From Prorocentrum cordatum (lineage: Eukaryota; Sar; Dinophyceae; Prorocentrales; Prorocentraceae): 64,000 bases of DNA. Where the stretch lies: contig CAUYUJ010006280.1 in the NCBI GenBank assembly GCA_963575745.1, positions 469,918 to 533,917 of the forward strand, in the 5' to 3' direction. Each line of letters opens with the position of its first letter. The first letter of the stretch is position 1. A program made the translations under genes and the position numbers. The notes under the pieces were generated by a model. It was not told the origin of the DNA, made no database searches, and was given only the letters and a program-made list of their open reading frames with translations. Below, in pieces: positions 22,745 to 33,888 of this stretch.

Positions 22745-23550
22745 GAGTAGGAGGAGGAGGAGGAGGAGGGAGAAAGGAGGAAGGAGGAGGATGGAGGAGG
22801 AGGAGGAGGAGGAGGATGAGGAGAGAAGGAGGAGGAGGAGGACGGGGTAAAAGGAGAGATGAGAGTAGGAGGAGGAGAAGGATGTGGGAGGAGACGAGGA
22901 GGAGAAGGAGAAGGGCGGGAGAGAGGGAGGAGGGAGGAGGAGGGGGAGGAGACGTGAGGAGGAGGAGAGGATGGAGGAGGACAAGGAGGAGAGAGAGAGG
23001 AGGAGGAGGAGGAGGAGGAGCAGGAGCAGGAGCAGGAGGAGGAGGAGAGGGAGGGAAGGGCACGCGCCGCGCGCCCGGGCCCTCAGCGGGCCGCGCGGGC
23101 CAGCCGTGGGACGGCCGCGAGCCCCCCGTTGCCCTCGCCGAGGCCCGGCCAGGCAGAGCCCGGCCGCGGGCTGGCGCGCGGGCCGGGCTGCCGCGGGGGC
23201 CCCGTCCTCTCGACGGGGGGTCGCCTCCCGCAGCTGCCCCAGACATTCGGGGGTCGCCACCCGCAGCTCCACCCCTCGTCCTCCCTCCTCGCTCCTCCTC
23301 GCTCCTCCTCCTCCTCCTCCCCCCTCCTCTCCTCCACCTCCTCCTCCGCGCCCTCCTCCTCGCTCCTCCTCCCTCCTCCTCTCATCCTCCTCCTCCTCCT
23401 CCCTCCTCCTCATCTCCTCCTCCCCCTCCTCCCACCTCCCCCTTGCTCGCCCCTCCTTCCTCTTCCTCCCTGCCCCTCTCTCCCTCCTCGCCTCCTCCTC
23501 CCTCCTCCTCCTCCTCCTCCTCCTCCTCCTCCTCCTCCTCCTCCTCCTCG
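22745..23550. repeat. GGA tract facing a CTC tract (inverted purine/pyrimidine pair)
   Basis: GGA repeats at 22745-23060 and CTC repeats at 23275-23550 on the same strand are complementary, with a ~215 bp GC-rich centre. The whole block is therefore a giant imperfect inverted repeat. Frames through it are artefacts. Confidence 0.85.
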
Positions 23551-23594
23551 TCGTTCGGAGGTGGGCAGAACCCCCACCCTGACACGTCGATTAG

Positions 23595-24425
23595 TGAATT
23601 GTCCGTTTTCGGTTCTTGAGAGGGTGCCGCGGCCGTAATTTTCCAGGCTGGCGCCCGCCAGGTTAGGGCCCGAGGTCGTTTTCACTAAACCACGTTTTAC
23701 TAAAGGGGGTTCTGTCCATCCTCCAGGCATGATCGCGTCGTAAACAAAAATCAGGGCGGTGCTTCTATGTAGGTCGGGGGGGCCCAGTGGCGGTCGAGGC
23801 TCGTCGTGGCCAGCGATGCCCTTCGTTCCTGATCCAGCGTTTTGCTAGCTTCTCTGGCAGCGTCGTGCCCGTAAGGGATCCGGCCGAGGACTTGAGGATA
23901 CGCCGGCTCGTGCCTCAGGGCACCCCAGACATGATCGCGTCGTAAAAATCAGGACGAGAGGTTTCTGGCTATTTTCGGCCCCAGGGGGCCCTCGCCGGGC
24001 TTCCGGACCGTCCAAAAACGAGTCAGGACGAAAAACCGGTCCCAGGGAAAGGGCGAGGTTTTCCAGGGGCGCCGTCTTGAAAAAATCAGGACGTCGCATG
24101 CCTGGCATGGGGGCGGGTACGGAGCAGTGATGAGCCCCGCCCCTGCGGGAGGAGTGGGGACTGGAAGGGGAAGGCGGTCGAAGCCACCTGCGTTGCCGAG
24201 GGCTGGTGGGACGTGGGCCGATCGGCGGCGAGGGGCGACGCGCAGGCCGCGCAGGGGGGGTGGGGGGGCGACAGTCGCGTGAAGACGGTCGATGCCACGG
24301 CGGCGCCTGCAGCTTGCGCCGAGGTCGCGTTCCACGCCATGAAGACGGTCGGCCAGTGCGCTCCCCGCGGGGCGGGCGCGGGCTGCCGGCAGCGGGGGCT
24401 GCTCGCCGGCCTCGGGCTCGGGTTG
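23595..24425 (+). repeat. Family E repeat copy 2 and ATGATCGCGTCGTAA direct repeats
   Basis: Family E copy 2 occupies 23595-23715. After it, a module with CATGATCGCGTCGTAAA and AAAATCAGG recurs near 23728 and 23930, and a shortened AAAATCAGGACG module near 24083. The remainder to 24425 is GC-rich without a credible gene. Confidence 0.5.
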
Positions 24426-24577
24426 AGTCGGGCGCGTCCCACCAGGGGGATTTTCTATGACAAATAACAAATACTAAACAAATACCCCAAAATGACATAA
24501 AAAATACTAAACAAAATAGTCCTCTGACTATTTTTTACAATTTTGAGTATTCCTCCTGTAGAGGGACGGACCCGACC
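24426..24577. mobile_element. MITE family A, complete copy 2
   Basis: Left end AGTCGGGCGCGTCCCACCAG, and the right end in reverse complement reads GGTCGGGTCCGTCCCTCTAC. The AT-rich interior contains repeated ACAAATAC/ATACTAAACAAA. Length 152 bp. Confidence 0.8.
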
Positions 24578-24943
24578 GAAGGCTCGGGGGCAACGCCAGG
24601 GGGGGAACAAGGAGGCTCGGGGCGGGTGCGTCGCACCACCACCACCACCACCATGAGTGGAGGGGGAAGGAGGTGGAGGACTGAGGAGGAGGAGAAGGAG
24701 GTGGAGGATGAGGAGGTGGAGGAGGAGGAGGACCTCCTCCCCCTCCAACTCATAGTGGTGGTGGTGGAGGTGGAACACAGGCCTCTCACACTCGTCACCG
24801 ATATGGCGGCCTGATGGCCCACCCCGCCCGGGAACATGCGGGGTCATGATCGGGGGGCCTATCGCGGACCTGCCGGCGATGTGTTGGCGATTCGAGCTCG
24901 ATGTGTCCTCCCTGAGCTCCCCCCCCATCGTTGTCTTCCACTG

Positions 24944-25263
24944 ACGAAGGCCCCGCGCTCTCTCTGACCTTATATCCGCCACCCCTCCGCACCCCCTGCG
25001 GCCCCGCTGCCTGATGGCATTCGTGTTAAGTCGGGCGTGTCCCTCTACAGGAGGAATATTCAAAAATAATCACAAACAAAAAAGTTTGGGGATTCTGTTC
25101 CATATGTTGTACCATTTTGGAATATCTGTTTAGTATTTTTGGTTTTCAAGATTACCCTGCAGGGAGACATGCCCGACCCACAAGGAAGGCCACGCGCTCT
25201 CTCTGACCTTCTAGCCTCCACCCCGCCGCACCCCTTTCGGCCCCGCTGCCCGATGGCGTCCGT
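24944..25263 (+). repeat. 78 bp direct repeats on either side of a MITE
   Basis: The stretches 24944-25022 and 25185-25263 share GCGCTCTCTCTGACCTT, CGGCCCCGCTGCCxGATGGC and more. They flank MITE copy 3 almost exactly. Either the MITE sits in a tandem duplication or the duplication arose with the insertion. Confidence 0.65.
25028..25178. mobile_element. MITE family A, complete copy 3
   Basis: Left end AAGTCGGGCGTGTCCCTCTA, and the right end in reverse complement reads GTCGGGCATGTCTCCCTGCA. The interior is AT-rich with AATATTCAAAAATAATC. Length 151 bp. Sequence 25264-26080 contains no feature I can support. Confidence 0.8.
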
Positions 25264-26082
25264 GGGCATCGCCTCGGCACGCCCGCGGGCGTCCTTGCCT
25301 GAGCACCTGTCTCGCAGCATCTGGCTCGATTCCGGCATCTGTGTGCTTCTCCCCTTCCGCTCAGTGCAGCTCAGTGCCGGCGCTGGTCTTCCACCTCGGC
25401 GCTCCCCCCACCGCAGTCGGCAGCTCGGAGTGGCCCGGCTTCCCCTCCACCTGTCGCGCGGGGTCTGCTTCTCTCCTCCTCCGTGCATTGCGGCCTCGAT
25501 TTGCATACAGCGTGTCCCCTGCTGCCAATCCGCCGGAGCAGCCACCCTCTGCCCAGCCGCCGGCGCAAAAAGTGTGCTTCCACTTCACGGTCTCAGTTCT
25601 GTCGCGAGTATCGTTCCACTTCTGCTCGAAACATGCTCCCCCTTCTCCCTGAGTCCCAATACAGTCGGCCCGGATTAGTAGGTCGACCCTGCCAAATGAA
25701 GGGCATCTTTGTGTCCTGTGTCTCGCGACGCGTGCCTTCTTACACTCCTGATGCGATGTGGCGCTCGGAAGGGTCTTGTGTCTTGTGTCCTCTCGCGTGT
25801 CCTGTCGAATCAGGGCCAACTGTCACGAACGAGCTGAAGCCAGCACGACCCCAATTGAGGGACCTTCTGTTTTCCGCGGCACTTCGAAGCAGCGAGGAGC
25901 AATGCAACACAAGCCGTTGGCTGGCATTGCTTGGCACTACTTGGCGTCGTCGGGCCGCCCGCCGCGCGCGGAGGGCCGCGGCCCAGTCTGCTCGAGTGCG
26001 CGGCGGAGCAGACCGTCGAGCACTCGAGCAGCAGGACGCTGCGAGGCGGTAGCTTTTCGGAGGGGCCAGGACGAGGATACAT

Positions 26083-26249
26083 TCAGGAGGGGAGAAACAC
26101 GCACAGACATAATTAATGTTCGACCCCACAGAAAATATGGGAAAACATGGGAAGTGTGGGGGGGGAGACAAAAACCGCGAAGGTATTAGGAACAAATGGG
26201 GAATCCTATCATTTGTGTGTATTTATTTGTGTTTCTCAGAGCTCCTTTT
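26083..26249 (+). repeat. Family B repeat, copy 5
   Basis: Preceded by ATTCAGGAGGGGA. Contains ACACGCACAGACATAATTAA, GAAAATATGGGAAAAC and TTTGTGTGTATTTATTTGTG, with a diverged end. Confidence 0.65.
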
Positions 26250-26529
26250 TTCATACATCCGTTCCAGAGCATGTCGGAACGCTCTCTGAAGAGGCCGCGA
26301 CGCCCGAGACATCCTCCAGAGCCGCGGGGTATCAGAGATTCTCGGTGTATCCCCACCCGATGGTATCCTCGTCTTGGGTTCGTCTCAACCCATGTTCTCC
26401 CCTGAGCGGTTGTTCAGTTGTCGAATGTTGTCGCTCACTCCGCTGGGCTATTCCATTGTGGGCGTTTTTCCAGGTGTCCCTTGAGTTGGTAGTTATGCGC
26501 GTCTGGGGGCAGAGGGCCCGAAAGGGCTG

Positions 26530-27060
26530 TTGGTGTCCCCTCTCTGAGGCCCCTCTTGGACCCCCCTTGAGGCCCTCTTAGGCCGTCTTGAGACACGTGT
26601 CGGGGCTCATAGTATTATCTGTGGCAATGGCCTGCTTCCTCGCTGGTGCATTTTTTGAAGCCTAGTGAGGCCTCGCGGGGACATCTTGGGGGCCTCTTGC
26701 GAGGCCCCTTGGGGGCCTCTTGCGGGGTTTCTGGGGGCCTGGGTGCTTTGGGGCAGTCTCGGAGGCAGCATGTGGGGGGCTCGAGATATCCTTTGAGGCC
26801 CACCCCCCCTCGTGGGTCCTTCGGCGGGCCTCTCGAGCCCTCTTGGGCCGTCTGGGGGGCTCTCCTGGTACGTACTGGGGTTCTCTTGGGGGCGTTTTGG
26901 GCGGACGGGGGGGGGTGATCCTGGCAGCCTCCTTGGCTGTCCCGGGCGGCCAGGCGTCCGAAAAGGAGGTGACGCCCAAATCTGCCAGACAACCCAAGCA
27001 ACAGCAATCAACTTGGGGCCCTTCCTGGGGCCCCCTTGGGGTCCTCGTGGAGCTCTCCAG
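26530..27060 (+). repeat. GGCCTCTTGGGG degenerate minisatellite
   Basis: Irregular repeats of GGCCTCTTG(G)GG, CCCTTGGGGGCC and CGTCTTGGG. Related to the blocks at 1795-2430. The ORFs through it are periodic and not convincing. The rest, 27060-28130, has further GTCTTGGG repetition (27840-28000) and no gene. Confidence 0.6.
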
Positions 27061-28038
27061 GGCCGTCTTGGGCGCCTCTGGGCCTCTTCCGAGGTCGTGC
27101 GTGGCCGTCTTGGCGCGCCCTCGGCCCGAGGCCGTGGGGCCGGGCTCCCCACTTGGCGCCTCCCGGGCGCGCTCCCGGGGCGCTCTGGGAGCGCCGAGGG
27201 CCGCGCCAGCTGGGAGTTCCAGCGCTCCTGGCCCCGACCGCCCCGCGCGCGCGAAGTGGAGATACCCGGACCTCTGACCGGAAATTTTGGCACGCCGCTG
27301 CCGGGATTCAAGAGACGAGGGCCAGTGCAGGCGGGGGTCAGTCAGGGCGCGGCATCTCGCACCATCCTGCGCCTGGTGTGTACTGGCCCGGGTATTGGGT
27401 GCAGGGTCCTGCAGGGTTCTGCTGGATTTTGCCTGATCCTGCAGAGCCTGACTGACCCGGGTTTGAATGGGCCCAGGTCAGGAGATCCCTAAAGATATTT
27501 TGGCCACCCGAGATTTTCGCACGCTTCTGGCCCGTTGTGCTGGCGAAGTGTTGTAACATTTGCAGCAGAGCTCAGGAGGTCAAGACACAACGGTGCAGGC
27601 ACAACGGTAACCCTCGTTTGCGCATTGGAGTGATAGGTCTTCCCCGGGCTCGAAAGTATCCAATTGCCTGCGGCAAGCCCCGCCACCGTGCCACCGCAGC
27701 AGCGCAGCGTGAAGGAGGTTGAGTAAAAGACCCACTGCAATTCAGCGCGCGGTTTAATTCGCGTGGGTCTGACAGTCGACCTCATTTCTACTCTTTGGGG
27801 CCTGTGAGGGGTCTCTTGTTGTGGCTTCTATGGGCGACTTGAGGGCTTCTTGGGCCGTTTTAAGGCTCTCGTGGCCCGACTAAAGCCTTCGTGGACCGTC
27901 TTGGGGGCCGCCTCTGTCTGGGCCGACTTGCGGCCCTCTTTGGCAGTCTGGTGGCCTTCTTGGGGTTCCTCTTGGACCGTCTTGGGAGCGTCTTGGGTCG
28001 TCTTGGACTTCTGGAACCACCAACCAAGTATCATTTTC

Positions 28039-28085
28039 AGTCGGGCCTGTCCCGCTACAGAAGGAAAATTCAAAAATAGTTTAAA
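28039..28085. mobile_element. MITE family A, single end
   Basis: AGTCGGGCCTGTCCCGCTAC followed by AGAAGGAAAATTCAAAAATA. No matching right end was seen. Confidence 0.55.
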
Positions 28086-28154
28086 CAAAATATATGGGAA
28101 CGATGTTTGGGTGGCGCGCCGCTGGATCTCCCCCAAGGGGGGGGGGGTGGGACC

Positions 28155-28265
28155 CTCCCCGCCCTTTCCCTAGTCCGTCGTCGGGAAGCCCCCCCCCTTT
28201 CCCGGTCCGTCGTCGGGGAACCTCCCCCCTCCCCTTTTCCCGGTCCGTCGTCCGGGAACCCCCCG
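28155..28265 (+). repeat. Three ~40 bp tandem units
   Basis: Units contain CCCTTTCCCGGTCCGTCGTC followed by GGGAACCxCCCCC. Confidence 0.7.
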
Positions 28266-28384
28266 CCCCCTCCTTTTCAAAAAGGGAGGGGGGGGGGTCC
28301 GACCCCTCCCCCATTTAGATATTCGACCCCCCCATGTTCCCTTTTCGCCACGCCGCCCCCTGTCTCCAGAACCCGCCCCCCCCC

Positions 28385-29525
28385 ACACCCCTAACCCGAA
28401 TCCTCACCGTAAACCCAGACCCTAAACCCAACCTCTTACCCTAGCCCCAAACATTACCCGATACTCACTACTCTCTACCCGCTGACCACTACTCACTATT
28501 CACTGCTTCCTACCCACTACTCCCTACTCACTACTCACTATTGTATACTCACTGCTCATTACTCACTACGCACTATTCCCTGCCCATTACTCACTATCCA
28601 CTAATCACTAAAACGTTTCCGCTACGAATTATTTACTATTAAGTACTCACTACTCACTACTCTCTACCCGCTACTCCCTGCACACTACTCATTACTCGCT
28701 ACTCCCTACTCGGTACTCGCTACTCAATACGCACTACTCACCGCCCGCTGCTCCCTGCGCACTACACACTACTCACTACTCGCTACTGGCTACTCAATGT
28801 TCCCTATTCACCACCCACGAACCACGACTCACAACTCAAAGCTCCCCACTCACTAGTCACCTACTCACCACTCACTATGCACTACTCGCCATTCACTACT
28901 CACTACTCAGTATTCACACAACCCAATATTCGCTACCCACTTCTCACATCTCATGGCACACAACTCACCTCTCCCTCCTCGCTAATAGCTACGCACGAAT
29001 CACTACTCGCTACTCGCTACTCGCTACTCACCAGTGCCTACTCACTACTCACTACCCACTGCTCGTTTCTCATTATGCTCTACTCGCGACTCCCTACTGG
29101 CTACTCACTGCTCACTACCCACGACTCACTACTCACTTCGCACTATTCACCTTCACTAATCAATACTCACTACTCACTGTTCACTATTCTCTACTCCCTA
29201 CTCACTACTTGCCTTTCTCTACTCATTACTACTCACTACGGACTACCCACTACTCACTGCGCACTTCTCACTACCCACTACTTCCTACCCAGTACTCACT
29301 ACTCATCACCCATCAGTTGCTACTCATCTATTATTATTCGCTACCTACAATTCACTACTCCCTATACCTACTCAGAGCTCACCACTCACCACTCACCACT
29401 CACCACTCACCACTCACCACTACTCACTACCCACTAATCCCCACTCACTACACACTACTCGCTACTCTCTACTCACTACTCACTGTTCACTACTCACTAT
29501 TCCCTACTCCATACTCCCTACCCAC
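28385..29525 (+). repeat. Degenerate ACTCACTACTC array with telomere-like start
   Basis: The block opens with CCCTAA/ACCCTAAACCC-like sequence (about 28390-28450). It then runs for 1.1 kb as a degenerate CTACTCACTA/CACTATTCACTA repeat of roughly 5-8 bp period. Open frames give Thr/His/Tyr/Ser periodic protein and are artefacts. The sharp change at about 29525 back to GC-rich sequence marks the other edge. Confidence 0.8.
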
Positions 29526-29639
29526 CTTCGCCGGCGCAGAAAAGAGCAGCGGGAGAGGCCCCCTCCCTGGCTCTCCGTCCGGCGCAAAGGGGGGAAGGGG
29601 GGGGGAGTTTCGACCCCCGCCCTTTCCAGCGCCAAGTTT

Positions 29640-31250
29640 GGATTATTTTTGACAGTGTTGATCTACTTTTTTGTATAAAAAACACCTTTTATTTGTTTTC
29701 AAAAAAAAAACGTCAAACATTCGCCTGTCGGTGGAATTGCCCGACCGAGTACAAATACAAATATTACCCCCGCGCAGAAATCTCTGTACGGCCCAGACCC
29801 GGCTCCCACGGGGCGGGGCCTCTGCGAGCCCCCCCCGTCTGGGGGGGCGCACCCGCGGGCAGCTGCACGGGGCCATCTTGGTCACCCTTCTGGCCGCGGC
29901 CCCTGTTCCGCGGGATCGAGGCTCCCTTCCGGGCCGATGGAGAAAAGGGAGAAGAGGACGAGGAAGGGGACGGCGGAGGAGAAAGAAGGGAGGAGGAGGA
30001 AGGGGGAGAGGATGAGGAAAGGAAGAGGCAGTGGAAGAGGCACAGGTGGAGGAGGAGGAGGAGGAAAAGGAAAAGGAGGAGGAGAAGGAGGACACAGCGA
30101 CCTCTTGCTCACTCCAATTCAGCTGGCGCGCGTGCGACCCGAAATGGATCCTCGCGAGCAGGGCCCCCGCGCTCCGACTTTGGCACACGTGCCAGCAGTG
30201 CGCGAGGCAGCGACGGGGACTCGTCAAAAGTGTTGCCATCGCCCCGCGCACACAGCAGGAAATAAACCCGAGTGTAAACTTTCGGTCTGCCCATGCGGCC
30301 TCCCTCTGCCCGATCTTCTGCATCCACCGTTGCTCCATGAATGCCCCCGAAGATCTGTACGGGCAGGTATTTCCAGTGCTTGGAGGAGGCAGAGCGCCCA
30401 ACCAGTAGCTCTGAGACGCATGAATCATGAATACGATGTGATTTTGGATCCGATTCAAGTCGAGGGCCGACATCATTTCACGACCGAATGGTCCTTGCAT
30501 GCTGTCAGCGTTTTGCCGTTTTGCGTCGCAGATCGCCAGTTGGAGTATTGGCTCTGCTGTATCACAGAACTCGATGTCGCGGCTGCCTGTTTGTTTGGCG
30601 CCGCAGTTTTCGCAATCACCGTTGATCGTGCATGCCTTTCCGCGTCTCGTCTCTCCCACGCCCACCTCCTCCCTTCCCTTCTCTTCTTCACGACCTGCGG
30701 ACATGGTTATTCACATCCACGCCCTCGCGGTGTGGATTCCGGGACGCGGCCCTGTGGATGTGCGGTCGAATGGATGCGCATATGAATTGGTGTGTGCCAT
30801 GTCCCGCGCAAAAGCGCCCCGTATCTACGGGGTCGCGGCCCAGGGGCCTTGCCCGCGAGGTCGTGGATACGCGTATGTCTTCCGCCCACGACTCCCCCCG
30901 TTCCATCACTCTTTGCCCGCTCCCCCTCCAGTTCCCTCTTCTTCCCTCCCTCCCCGGAGGTCTCCAGACGTCCTTGGAGCACCCCCCCAGTGGCCCAGAA
31001 GCGTCCCGAGACCTTCTCTCCTCGAATATCGAGCATCGATATCTCTCCTGCTCCCCCTCCTCTGCTCCCCCCCCCCAGCTCCCCCACCAATCCCTCCATC
31101 AACTGCCCCCTCCTCTCCTCTCGTCTTCCCGTCCTCCCTCAGGGCTGGACCTGAACGCTGTTTTGTTGGACTTCGGCTGTGCTTTGTTTTTCGTTTTGGG
31201 AGGGAGGTACAAGCGAACATAACGAAAACAAAACGAACAACAACGTTTAG
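29640..31250. other. Interval without a supported gene
   Basis: Starts with a short AT-rich patch containing T and A runs (29640-29770). A GGA/GAAGGA stretch lies at 29935-30100. Several ORFs of 190-353 codons on both strands overlap one another and show no motif, repeat-free domain or splice-site pattern that would favour one of them. Confidence 0.4.
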
Positions 31251-31261
31251 GTGATCATTTT

Positions 31262-31460
31262 TTGTTCATTGTTTTGCCGATCGGCGCGGGCCCTCGCACC
31301 CCCTCTCCCCCCCCGAGTAGCTCTTGGCTGTTTCTTGGCGCCTGTTTCGAGCAGGTGGAAGTCTCCCCCATGGGGGGCACTCTTGCAATCCGTCGCACTG
31401 AGCAGAGGTCTGGAGCCAGACCCCCCCCTCTCCCCCCCCCTTTCTGCCCAATGCCGAAGC
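31262..31460 (+). repeat. Dispersed repeat family H, copy 1
   Basis: About 190 bp repeated at 40917-41105. Shared blocks are GTTTTGCCGATCGG, GAGTAG.TCTTGGCTGTT, TTGGCGCCTGTTTC, GCAGAGGTCTGGAGCCAGAC and CCCATTGCCGAA or its variant. Orientation is the same. Both copies follow within a few hundred bp of repetitive DNA. Confidence 0.7.
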
Positions 31461-32214
31461 GCCGGATAAAAAGAAGGCTCGCTAGGTCGGGAGGAGGGAG
31501 GGGGGAGGAGGGAGGCTTTTTGACTATACTTAGCTCGTTGCAAGTTAGCTTGAGCGCAGCGGCCAACAGGACTGGCACAGGCTGCACACGAGAAACCCGA
31601 GAGCATGGACGCTGAGCTGCTTCCGCTCTCGTCCCGAAAACTGTCAGGAGAGAGGTATTGGCGCTGAGGGAGGGGAGGAGAGGAATCATACCGAGAGAGG
31701 AGGAGATTGCAGCGCCGTGCGAAGAGAGACATCAGCGGCACCCTGCTTCGTTGCCCATAGTAGGGCAGCCCTCGATGCAGAGAGCAGTGCGAGGCAGGAA
31801 AAAGAAAAGACCTGCCTGGGAGTGCCTTCCGAATTTCGGACGGCTATTGAGAGGGAAGAGCTGGACGGAGGGCCAAAATGGCCAGGCCGCGTTGCGGCTG
31901 TCCAAACCTCCATGGGAGGAGATCTGGACTGGAGGAAGAGCGGGGGAAGACATACGAGGCGGGGGAGGAAAAAGGGCCAGAGTGGCACTGCCGTGTTGCA
32001 GGGCGTACGCTGCAGCTGAAAGGCCTGTACGGGCCGACCGCGGCGGGGAGGTGGGTGTGCCTGGGCGCTAGCCGAGACCAGACAACAGGGACCCACCTCC
32101 GTGTGGCCCCTCACAGGGACCAAGGGGACCCTGCTATACCTGGACGGGGGCCAAAGAGATGCGCCGGGGCAAGGTGCCACGGTCCTCTCATGAGGCGCTT
32201 GTGGCTAGGACTGT

Positions 32215-32269
32215 CTAGGTGGTGAGCTGCCACGGCGAACCAAGAGTATTAGGCCAGCCCACCACCTAG
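32215..32269. repeat. Array hairpin 1
   Basis: CTAGGTGGTGAGCTGCC pairs with GGCCAGCCCACCACCTAG, with one A-C mismatch and one bulged C. Confidence 0.75.
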
Positions 32270-32684
32270 AGACTCAGCCGTGGCGAGTCTGCGAATTGCT
32301 GTGTGTGCTTAGCCGATCGCTGTTTAGCGAGGCTGCAAAAATGTGCCGTGCTGTCCGCACTAGTGCGGCAAAGTGAGAAGTCGCGCCCATGAATGGCGAC
32401 TACTCATGGAGGGCCCTCTAAAGAGGGGCCGGTGGAGAAAAGAGCGCTAGTTGGGCTGCCGAGGTAGGTATTAGGCGGCTCCGCCCCTGTGTGGCGCATT
32501 GGCGGTTGCACCATGGGCGCCCATCCCACGTAGGCCTGAGATGGTGACGACAGATGCCGCAAGAGTTGCAGTGAGAGTGTGCACCTGTAGGACTCACTGC
32601 AGCGGAATGCATGTCGGCTTGGCCGGCCTTAAATTGGAGACGCGGTGTCTCCTTTGTTTAGGCTCGTGTGATGACTTGGGCTGT

Positions 32685-32742
32685 ATAGGTGGTGGGCTGC
32701 ATGCAAACCGGGATCTGAGCAGTGTGCTGACCCGCCACCTAT
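32685..32742. repeat. Array hairpin 2
   Basis: ATAGGTGGTGGG pairs with CCCGCCACCTAT. The single change relative to hairpin 4 gives a T-G wobble, which is pairable in RNA of the plus strand. Confidence 0.75.
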
Positions 32743-33068
32743 GCGTGAGGACTCAGCCGTGGCGAATCTGCGAATTGAGATATGTGAGCGGCGCTTAGCC
32801 GCCTCACTGTTAGCGGGGCTGCCCAAGGTTGCAGAGCCGCACATTGACGGGATAGGCTGGATGCTGCTAGACTCGCGTGGCCTACCGTGGCGGGGGGGTG
32901 GGTGTGCCTGGGCGCTAGCCGAGACCAGACAACAGGGACCCACCTCCGTGTGGCCCCTCACAGGCACACAGGGACCAAGGGGACCCTGCTACACCTGGAT
33001 GGGGGCCAAAGAGATGCGCCGGGGCAGAGGCCACGGTCCTCTCATGAGGCACTTGTGGCTAGGACTGT

Positions 33069-33123
33069 CTAGGTAGTGAGCTGCCACGGCGAACCAAGAG
33101 TATTAGGCCAGCCCACCACCTAG
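33069..33123. repeat. Array hairpin 3
   Basis: CTAGGTAGTGAGCTGCC pairs with GGCCAGCCCACCACCTAG, with two A-C mismatches. It lies 854 bp after hairpin 1. Confidence 0.75.
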
Positions 33124-33547
33124 AGACTCAGCCGTGGCGAGTCTGCGAATTGCTGTGTGAGCTTAGCCGATCGCTGTTTAGCGAGGCTGCTAAAATGTGC
33201 TGCGCTGGCCGCACTGGCGCGGCAAAGTGAGAAGTCGCGCCCATGAATGGCGACTACTCCTGGACAGGGCCCTCTAAAAGAGAGGCCGGTGGAGAAAAGA
33301 GCGCTAGGTGGGCTGCCGAGGTAGGTGTCAGGCGGCTCCGCCCCTGTGTGGCGCATTGACGGTTGCGCCATGGGCGCCCATCCCATTTGGGCCTGAGATG
33401 GTGTCGACTGATGCCGCAAGAGTTGCAGTGTGTGTGCACCCGAAGGACTCACTGCAGCGGAATGTATGCCGGCTTGGCCGGCCTTACATTGGAGACGCGG
33501 TGTCTCCTTTGTTATAGTTTGGCTCGAGCGAAGAAGGCTCGGGCTGA

Positions 33548-33605
33548 ATAGGTGGTGGGCTGCAGGCAAACCAGGAACTGAGCAGTGTGCTAACCCACCA
33601 CCTAT
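33548..33605. repeat. Array hairpin 4
   Basis: ATAGGTGGTGGG pairs perfectly with CCCACCACCTAT. It lies 863 bp after hairpin 2. Confidence 0.8.
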
Positions 33606-33808
33606 GCGCGAGGACTCAGCCGTGGCGAGTCTGCGAATTGAAATATGTGAGCGGCGCTTAGCCGCCTCACTGTTAGCGGGGCTGCCCGAGGTTGCAGAGC
33701 CGCACAGTGACGGGATGGGCTGGATGCTGTTAGACTCGCGTGGTCTACAACTCAGCTATGCAGGACGGCTCGACCGACCTTGAGTTGGAGCGGCATGGCT
33801 CCAGCTGT

Positions 33809-33888
33809 TTAGGTGGTGGGCTGCCGAGGTGGAGAGAAGACGCAGAAAGGATGTGGAAAGGAAAGTATTAGGCGAGCCCACCACCTAA
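33809..33888. repeat. Array hairpin 5 (longest stem)
   Basis: TTAGGTGGTGGGCTGCC pairs with GGCGAGCCCACCACCTAA, a 17 bp stem with one bulged base. It closes the array on the side of the ORF cluster. Confidence 0.8.

Noticed and set aside
33408-33440. Hammerhead ribozyme core (CTGATG.. near the array)
   Set aside because: The next base is C, not A. The other unit has CAGATG, and no GAAA core follows at the right place.
33726-33760. tRNA-like anticodon arm TAGAC-TCGCGTG-GTCTA
   Set aside because: Position 33 would be C rather than T. The stem is not kept in the other unit, and no D or T arm or acceptor stem is present.
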